Shown piece by piece: positions 57,508 through 64,000 of a stretch of 64,000 nucleotides of DNA (the stretch's first letter is position 1; the number at the start of each line of letters is the position of its first letter). A program made the translations under genes and the position numbers. Origin of the DNA: Allolobophora icterica. Its lineage: Eukaryota; Annelida; Clitellata; Crassiclitellata; Lumbricidae. Location of the stretch: the NCBI GenBank assembly GCA_963556255.1, contig OY744614.1:36204659-36268658 (forward strand). Reading direction: 5' to 3'. The notes below the pieces were generated by a model that saw only the letters and a list, made by a program, of their open reading frames with translations, did no database searches and had not been told where the DNA came from.

Positions 57508-57692
57508 AGTGAGAGAGAGAAAGAGAGACAGACAGACAGACAGACAAACATATACAGAGACAGAGATACAGAGACAGAGACAGAGAGAGAGAGAGAGACA
57601 GAGATAGAGACAGAGAAAGACAGAGACAAACAGAGGCAGACAGAGACAGACAGATAGAGAGACACAGACAGAGAGAGACGCAAGAGACAACG
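57508..57692. repeat. (GACA)n / (GA)n microsatellite
   Basis: GACAGACA, GAGAGAGA and GAGACAGA units, imperfect. Confidence 0.95.
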
Positions 57693-57902
57693 AGATGCAC
57701 ACGGAGAACCACACGGATAAAGAAGAGGGCTAGATTTGTAGGAGAGATATTGATAGTCATTTCTATGCAACGATTGATTCACCCTCAGGTTTGACGAAGC
57801 AGCCAAATCAACGCTATACACCCAGATTAGTCATTTTCAGTGTGACCTTCCACTGGCCACGAGTAATTACCTAATTCGATTGGCAATGTCTAATCTCTAG
57901 TT

Positions 57903-58192
57903 GCTAACTGTTTATTTACATGCTTCTTTATTTACTCTATATATTTACTCTGCTTATATATTTACTTGCTTATGTATTCACTTGTTAATATATTTACTTG
58001 TTTATTTATTTACTTGTGTATGTATTTACTTGTTTATATATTTACTTGTTTATGTATTTCCTTGTTTATATATTTACTTGTCTATGTATTTACTTGTTTA
58101 TATATTTACTTGTTTATTTATTTACGTGTGTATGCATTTACCTGTTTATATATTCACTTGTTTATGTATTTACTTGTTTATGTATTTGCTTA
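57903..58192. repeat. 16-bp minisatellite TATTTACTTGTTTATG
   Basis: About 17 imperfect copies of TATTTACTTGTTTATR. Open frames reading VYIFTCLFIYL are artefacts. Confidence 0.93.
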
Positions 58193-59107
58193 ATCTAATT
58201 CTTAGTAGATTACTGTCGCTATTACTCTCTGCTCAGTACTACTCATTTGTTAAATCAATTATAAGTTGCTAATCATTGAAATCATCAAACTTGCTTTGTG
58301 TAAACGTAAGATTATCGGATTATTACATTACTTGAAATACCTTTGATTTGTCTGATTTAGTAAATACAGAAAACGAGAAGTAACGCAGTGGGTGATATTA
58401 TATAGAGAAATAATCGCTTTCCATAAGTCCCGAACTGTACAGCATAATTACACCAATGGCCACCATAGATAATATATTATATCTATGGTGTAGAGTAGAC
58501 CAACTGTTAGATTCTATCGCCATCTGTTGAGCTCCATGTTCTCGGCTATGGAGCGCCAACTGCAGACAATGCTGGTCCGTTGCAGTTATTAGATTGTCCC
58601 ATCTGCCTCGTCAACGCTCGTCTCAGTCTCTCAGATGGATGGACGATGGGTCGTCGTATGTCAGTGAATGAGAGAAAATTTCATCAGGGTAGAGAAATAT
58701 GACGATGACTCCGTGGTCCTGGCAAGGGCGAATCCAGGGACAACCCGGTCATGGCCCTCATTTCATGTTGGAGAGCCAGTGATGGGTAATTATCCATCAC
58801 TGTGGGGAGCACCTCCTTACGTTGCCCATAATTGGTTTCGGAGAGTATTGTTCATAGAGGGTTTGAAATAAAAACCAGCTAAAGTGGCACCAGTTAAGAA
58901 AACAAAGTAACAAATATTGAATATATAAAGCGAGAGTTGCGAAATTGTGTTAAATGGGATAAAAGTAAAAACTCGAGGAACAAAAAATAACAAGTCAAGC
59001 TGTGAAGAAGATGTAATGAGAAACTTTGGCGATTTTCGCATCTTTGCGAGTCTGAAGGACTGAGCCAGGTCCTCGTAGACTATCAAAACACGAAAATAGT
59101 CTTCGCA
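58193..59107. other. No gene seen
   Basis: Small hairpin CACCATAGATA..TATCTATGGTG at 58459-58492. No recognisable coding region. Confidence 0.45.
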
Positions 59108-59570
59108 ATGTTCAAATGCGCTTTGAGCGTATTCTAACGTGTGGCATGCAGAGTACATAACCAACTGATACAAGAGAAACAATTATAACCACAGGCTCGC
59201 AATTAAGTCAAGAGCAATAATAACTGTACCAGAGTTCGTAACAATTGCAACATGGTACTGCGCATCAACGCCGGTAAAAGTCCACTCAGTCATCTTCTGA
59301 ATTCGTCCATGCATAAACCTCTAAGTCATATAATTATGGACTAACTGCACTGTTGACAATTCTAAGGCTCACCCATTCACCCAGTTTGCCTTCGTCGCTG
59401 GGAATCTTGACCCCAAACTAAGCGCTTGAGTCACCCGGTCATCAGTGAGTCATAACAAAGCACTTGACTTAATTGCGAGCCTGTGGTTATTATAATTGTT
59501 TCTCTTGTATCAAGTTGGTTGTGTACCCTGCATGCCACACATTAGAATACGCTCATAGTCCATTTGAACT
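59108..59570. repeat. Foldback repeat, arms about 105 bp, spacer about 250 bp
   Basis: Left arm 59108-59212 and right arm 59463-59570 are inverted copies, about 90% by eye. Shared words include CAAGAGAAACAATTATAA, CCACAGGCTCGCAATTAAGT and GAGCGTATTCTAA. The spacer has no coding content. No target duplication was recognised. Confidence 0.85.
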
Positions 59571-59823
59571 TCGTGGGTGGCAAAATAATTAGCCTGTAAC
59601 GAACGGAAACCGATTTGTTGCCTATGACATATGACAGTAATAGATCAAATATTCACAGAAACATTTCCCCCGTTGAGACGCATTGTTGGCAGTCTGGGCC
59701 TTCTGAGCGAATAGTAGGCCTAATATGTTCAGAGATGCTTTTCAGTATTTTTAGAATAGCGTTGTAAGAGCGGTCGTGAGTTTTTAGGTACTCAAGACTC
59801 AAGAGATGCTCAGATGGTGACCC

Positions 59824-59910
59824 AACAAAACAGCTTAAGACAAAATAGCTTAAGACAAAACAGCTTAAGACAAAATAGCTTAAGACAAAATAGCTAAAGA
59901 CAAAATCGCC
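59824..59910. repeat. 15-bp tandem repeat CTTAAGACAAAATAG, five to six copies
   Basis: Followed at 59938-60025 by partly complementary words (TTGTCTTGGGCGATTTTGTC) and TTTTGTCGGGGCTA-type repeats, so the two blocks can pair. Confidence 0.88.
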
Positions 59911-60025
59911 CAAGACAATATAGCCCCTAAAACCGGAACACCTTTTGTCTTAGGCCATTTCGTCTTGGGCGATTTTGTCGGGGCGAATTTGTCGGGGCTA
60001 TTTTGTTGGGGTTATTTTGTCGGGG

Positions 60026-60560
60026 TGCCGCTCAAATATACATATTTGCGCTGGCGCAAACTTGTCCAAAATATTGGAGTGGGGGCATTTGGTTATTCAT
60101 TCTGCACTTGTTGCATTGGGTGTACAGTCCATCTCAATTATTGGGGGGCACGTGCCCCGGCTGCTGCCCCCAGAGTCTACGCCTATGCAGATTTGTGCAT
60201 TTATTTGTTTGTAAACCGACAACAGTACTATACATGAGATGGACATTGAAAGAAGTTTAAAGTAAATAGGAGCGAAATGCTCCCTACAAGAACTAATTTA
60301 GAAAATATGAAGTAAGGGTTGAAAAAGTCGACGAATTCGTAATTTCCTCAAACTGCTTGAGCACATATCAGTGTAAGGCTATATCCTTTGTTTCTGAGAA
60401 CTATCAATCTCGCGTCTACAAAACTAATTAGGTTGTTTTCTTACTCCAATTCATGACACACGCACACCACAGCTAAACTGCTGCTACAGATTGTTTCGCA
60501 CATGCGCACCAATTTCTTATGTTTGTACCAGAGAACATAGAATTAAATTGTGGGTTTTTT
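60026..60560. other. No gene seen
   Basis: A possible transposon end (CAGAGTCTACGCCTATG, 60170-60186) next to GGGGGGCACGTGCCCCGG; the other end was not found. Confidence 0.4.
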
Positions 60561-60748
60561 GGACACGGTAGTCGAGTGGTTAGAGCGCTCGCCTTGTAAC
60601 GCGAAGAGTACGGGTTCGATCCTCAGCTGAGACGACTATTCTGTAGGGACCTTGAACAAGTATTTCACTCACAACTGCTCAGCGCCATCGATTGATGCTT
60701 GGTCATTAGATATAGTGGCGCTTAATAAATGCATATTATTACTATTTT
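60561..60748 (+). repeat. tRNA-headed SINE, family A, full length
   Basis: Head GGACACGGTAGTCGAGTGGT / TAGAGCGCTCGCCTTGTAAC (A box and an anticodon-like TGT loop) and GGGTTCGATCC (B box). The body and tail match 4481-4672. It lacks a mature acceptor-stem structure, so I do not call it a tRNA gene. Confidence 0.87.
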
Positions 60749-61104
60749 TTTTGCCCCGGGGTATCAAGGATCCCCCAGGTAGGTAAAAAAAAATTGTCCG
60801 GAGACATATATAAAAAGAAAAAGATTATTCCTGGAACGGCCGAGCGAGTTTTTGCTGCGATGTTGTTAGTGAGCCCATTATTATTATTTTTTTTTTACCC
60901 GAGGTATATATGATCCCTCAGGTGCGAGATACTAATTAATTATGTTGACTCTGGAGTGGCCGTCCTGGTCAAGATTCGGGAGAACAAAAGTGCTGTGTAA
61001 GGCGACTGCGTTGAAACGTTGAATTACAACGGACAGGCGCTGGAACAGATAGCTGGTTTCTCTTGGGTCTCCAGAGATTTGGCTCAGAAGACGTCCAAGG
61101 TCTG

Positions 61105-61155
<51 letters not shown>

Positions 61156-61249
61156 TTTTTTTTTTTTTGCCGCCCGAGGTGTGACCCTCAGGCTCTTAGA
61201 GATTAAGAAGGTGCGTGGATAAATTTGTTTACTGTGCCTCATCCTCCCC

Positions 61250-61316
<67 letters not shown>

Positions 61317-61395
61317 TTTTTTTTTTATATTTTTTTTTGCCCGAGGTATTTAAGATCCCTCAGGCCCTAAGAGACTGTCTACTAATAGACTAGTT
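60744..61395 (-). repeat. Cluster of four retroelement 3' ends with (AAT)n tails
   Basis: Four copies of a minus-strand 3' end CCTGAGGGATCTTAAATACC / TCGGGCAAAAAA, near 60752-60785, 60890-60925, 61160-61195 and 61330-61365. Each is followed (leftward) by A-run and (AAT)n, with arrays at 61104-61153 and 61252-61313. Looks like repeated insertion of the same element into its own tail. Confidence 0.75.
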
Positions 61396-61458
61396 AAGCT
61401 TGGAGCTCATGGTCGTCATCCCCGGTGTGTGGTGTGAAAGTGCCTCTGAAAGCTACGG

Positions 61459-61489
61459 CTATAATAATATTATTATTATTATTAATTAT

Positions 61490-61543
<54 letters not shown>

Positions 61544-61645
61544 GCATTTATAATATTAATAATGATGATGATGATGATGATGATAATAAAGATGATGATA
61601 ATAATAATAATATTACTATTATTACTACTACTATTATAATAATAT
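61459..61645. repeat. (ATT)n / (GAT)n / (AAT)n field
   Basis: Trinucleotide arrays, followed by TGCATTTATTAAACGCCACT (61650-61669), the reverse complement of a family A SINE tail. Confidence 0.92.
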
Positions 61646-62292
61646 TATTATGCATTTATTAAACGCCACTGTCTAGATGATTATACCTGGACCTCGACCT
61701 GGATCTCTCCTTCCTTGATGCATTGGATAATGGAACTGTGTTGCATAGATGGAAGAACCGAAACACAATACGGCTAATTATTATAGCGCCAGGTTTTGTC
61801 TACGGTATACGCGTCAACGCCAGGCAACTCAACAGATGTCAGCAGATGACGATCGATGGAAAGCGATTAATCTCATTATGTCATCCACTCAACCAATATT
61901 CATCAGTAATGCGCTTAATCGTCTCGGAGAATCACAAAGGAACAGTGGCATATGTTCCTGTAAGAATCGTCAATTGTTATGTAAACTACACTGCGGCTAA
62001 CGCCCATGTTTGTTCGATACTAGAAGCGCTGTAATGTTTAACATTTTCCGTGTCTGAAAAAGTAACTGAGAGGACTAAAAAATACATCAAATTTCCAACT
62101 GACTTTTTCTTCCAGCTAGGCCTAAATACAGTTAAGAGTGAGACCATATCCTTAACTTCATTCCAGAAAATTAATTTGCCTATAGGCTACAACCTTATTA
62201 TTTCATAAATCAGTTCGTTGTTGTCTATAAACAAACACTTGCACTATAAAATACACCACCGATTAATTTGTAAACCGTTGTAATTATAGCCA
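61646..62292. other. No gene seen
   Basis: Open frame 61723-62034 has no recognisable motif. Confidence 0.35.
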
Positions 62293-62393
62293 AGGGATGT
62301 ATCTTTAACTCCGCCAGTGCCAGTCCCAAGTCTGGATACAGAAGGAGGGCGACGCTAATGGTCTTTGTTATCACACAGTATCGTTAAACTGAG
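62293..62393 (+). repeat. Dispersed repeat C, copy 2
   Basis: Matches 22442-22560 over GGGATGTATCTTTAACTCCG, GCCAGTCCCAAGTCTGG, GAGGGCGACG and TCTTTGTTATCACACAG. Confidence 0.65.
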
Positions 62394-62575
<182 letters not shown>

Positions 62576-63540
62576 CAGTGGCGTCGCCAGGGCTACGAGG
62601 TTGGGGGGGCAAGAAATACGTAACAAAAGCATTGCGAGCGCCGAAGGCGCGAAGCCGCGATTGCCGAAGGCAAGAAGCCCCTAACGACTAGGGGGTCTGG
62701 GGGAGCGTCGTGAGCTCCCCCAGCGGGGTCTGGGGCGGAGCCCCAGAAGCCGACGCAATTTTGAGCATTTGCTGCCAAATGGAGTACATTTTGGGCTCAT
62801 TTTTACCTCCAATTTTTCAATGATGAGTTCGAAATAAAACTACCTAAACCATCTCGATCTGTGAAAAAATGTGACTATATTATATGTAAAGAAACTGAGA
62901 TTTCAGATGTTAGAAATCATAACTGAAAACTGATCCATTCCAGCGGGGTCTGGGGCGGAGCCCCAGAAGCCGACGCAATTTTAAGCATTTGATGCCAAAT
63001 GGAGTACATTTTGGTCTCTTGTTTACCTCAAATTTTTCAACGATGATTTTTAATCGTAATCATAATCTCGAGGTTTCTAAGCGCCCACAAAAGCGAAGTC
63101 GCGGGAACCAGCTTATTCACGGGCGCTTATTCAAATCAAAATCGATAGGCGTGGGGGTGAAATCGGTTCCAGGTCAAGATTCAAAAGGTCAATCAGGCAG
63201 TCAGGTGGGTGGTGTTTAGAATTGAATTGACATTCGCTATAGGCGAAAGAGGAGGAATCGAGATAGAAATTTTACTGCTTTACTGCATTTTACTGCTGCC
63301 ACCTAGGGAGTGGAAGGCTGAGTCGACTTAGAGGGGCTTACGGGTATCGAACCCGACTATTCTATTCGTTCAGATATTTTAAGCCAGTGAAGAGATTTCA
63401 GGACAACAGTGATAAATCAAACCACCTAAAATTCCTAAATCATCTCGATCAGTGAAAAAATGTGACTATATTTAGCCTACGTGAGGAAACCGAGACTTTA
63501 GGTGTTAGAAGTGAATCAAAATTTAAAAAGTCATCTATTC
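62576..63540. mobile_element. Partial DNA-transposon-like element with 221-bp internal repeats
   Basis: Begins CAGTGGCGTCGCCAGGG, a start common among eukaryotic DNA elements. CAGCGGGGTCTGGGGCGGAG recurs at 62721 and 62941, with the following about 100 bp also repeated. TGAAAAAATGTGACTATATT recurs at 62861 and 63450. A repeat B copy (63051-63140) and other sequence interrupts the second unit. No opposite terminus or duplication found. Confidence 0.55.
63051..63140 (+). repeat. Dispersed repeat B nested in the above
   Basis: TAATCGTAATCATAATCTCG, GGTTTCTAAGCGCCC, CCAGCTTATTCACGGGCGCT. Confidence 0.7.
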
Positions 63541-64000
63541 ACATTGCACTATGACTAGGAATGCAGCGCAGCGCGCTGTCGTACAAAAGTCCTGTTATAG
63601 CGCGCTATAAATCTTTAGTTGTATTGTATTGTATAGAAGACACTGACCGTCTTATCCGCATATGACTCAGCATAGAAGCCTGTCTTTGTATCTAACACCT
63701 TGTAGCGACCTGCAAGCCGGCGAATTCGTGCAGCTTTCACACTAGCTTGCTATGCCACGCACCCTTGTAATGGCATGCTTCTGAGGGGCCTATGCCCAAA
63801 TTTATCCAGCTGCGTGGTGACCTGGTTTGACCCAGCCGGGTCATCTCAGCCACCCCAGCGGGTCATCTCAGCCACAATCCTCCTCTATCCGCCTCCTCCT
63901 CCTCTGTGCCTTCGCTGCTTCCATACAAGGCCCTGCTCCCTCACTCACGCCTAACTGCCACAACACAGCGCAGCCAATCTGCTAGCCAATTTCTTACAGC
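63541..64000. other. No gene seen
   Basis: A retroelement tail-like end (GTTATAGCGCGCTATAAATC, then ATTGTATTGTATAG) at 63595-63633. GGGTCATCTCAGCCAC is duplicated at 63838-63876. No gene. Confidence 0.45.

Noticed and set aside
60120..60190. Possible transposon terminus CATAGGCGTAGACTCTGGG (minus strand)
   Set aside because: Only one end visible; no partner end or duplication.
60561..60640. tRNA gene (A box, TGT anticodon-like loop, B box)
   Set aside because: The same sequence recurs with a SINE body and tail at several loci, and the acceptor stem does not pair convincingly; it is a SINE head.

Overview
The window is animal nuclear DNA, most likely from a marine invertebrate. The evidence is intron-containing genes with GT/AG splice sites, class A GPCRs, tRNA-headed SINEs, a non-LTR retrotransposon fragment, several classes of cut-and-paste transposon, and very dense micro- and minisatellites. 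Repeat composition (frequent TAGGCCT words, many SINE and MITE families) feels echinoderm- or hemichordate-like, but that is an impression and not a demonstrated assignment. There are no bacterial-type operons, no CRISPR array and no convincing functional RNA gene.

Layout. 1-1 kb: broken LINE reverse transcriptase. 2.4 kb: a hAT-like MITE. 3.3-4.4 kb (+): intronless peptide-type GPCR. 4.5-24 kb: no host gene found; SINEs, MITEs, minisatellites, an 860-bp polypurine block and a (TATG)n field with a near-perfect 70-nt-arm palindrome. 24.0-29.2 kb: a complete DNA transposon with identical 258-bp terminal inverted repeats, a TTAA target duplication, an intact 627-codon Kolobok-like DDE transposase (-) and a convergent two-exon 189-aa cargo protein (+). 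31.4-44.5 kb (-): an eight-exon gene for a 561-aa coiled-coil protein, reconstructed here from splice sites whose phases all agree. Its largest intron holds a decayed copy of a transposon-associated protein family (36.6-39.7 kb) and a 780-bp CT/CTGT tract. 44.5-51.7 kb: repeats and MITEs. 51.8-53.0 kb (+): second intronless GPCR, lacking most of the canonical sodium-site residues. 53-64 kb: no gene; SINEs, a foldback repeat, minisatellites, nested retroelement tails and a (CTA)n block.

How things fit together. The three host genes show no obvious functional link. The most interesting self-contained system is the TTAA-flanked transposon: two protein genes converge between long inverted repeats, one being the putative transposase and the other a conserved partner-type protein whose C-terminus faintly resembles the P2X7 intracellular 'ballast' domain. 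A second noteworthy set is five small non-autonomous elements whose exact target duplications can be read directly: three with 8-bp duplications of hAT type, and two members of one family with 9-bp duplications, plus a fourth 8-bp case of a different terminal sequence. Protein family calls rest on motif recognition from memory; no search was run.
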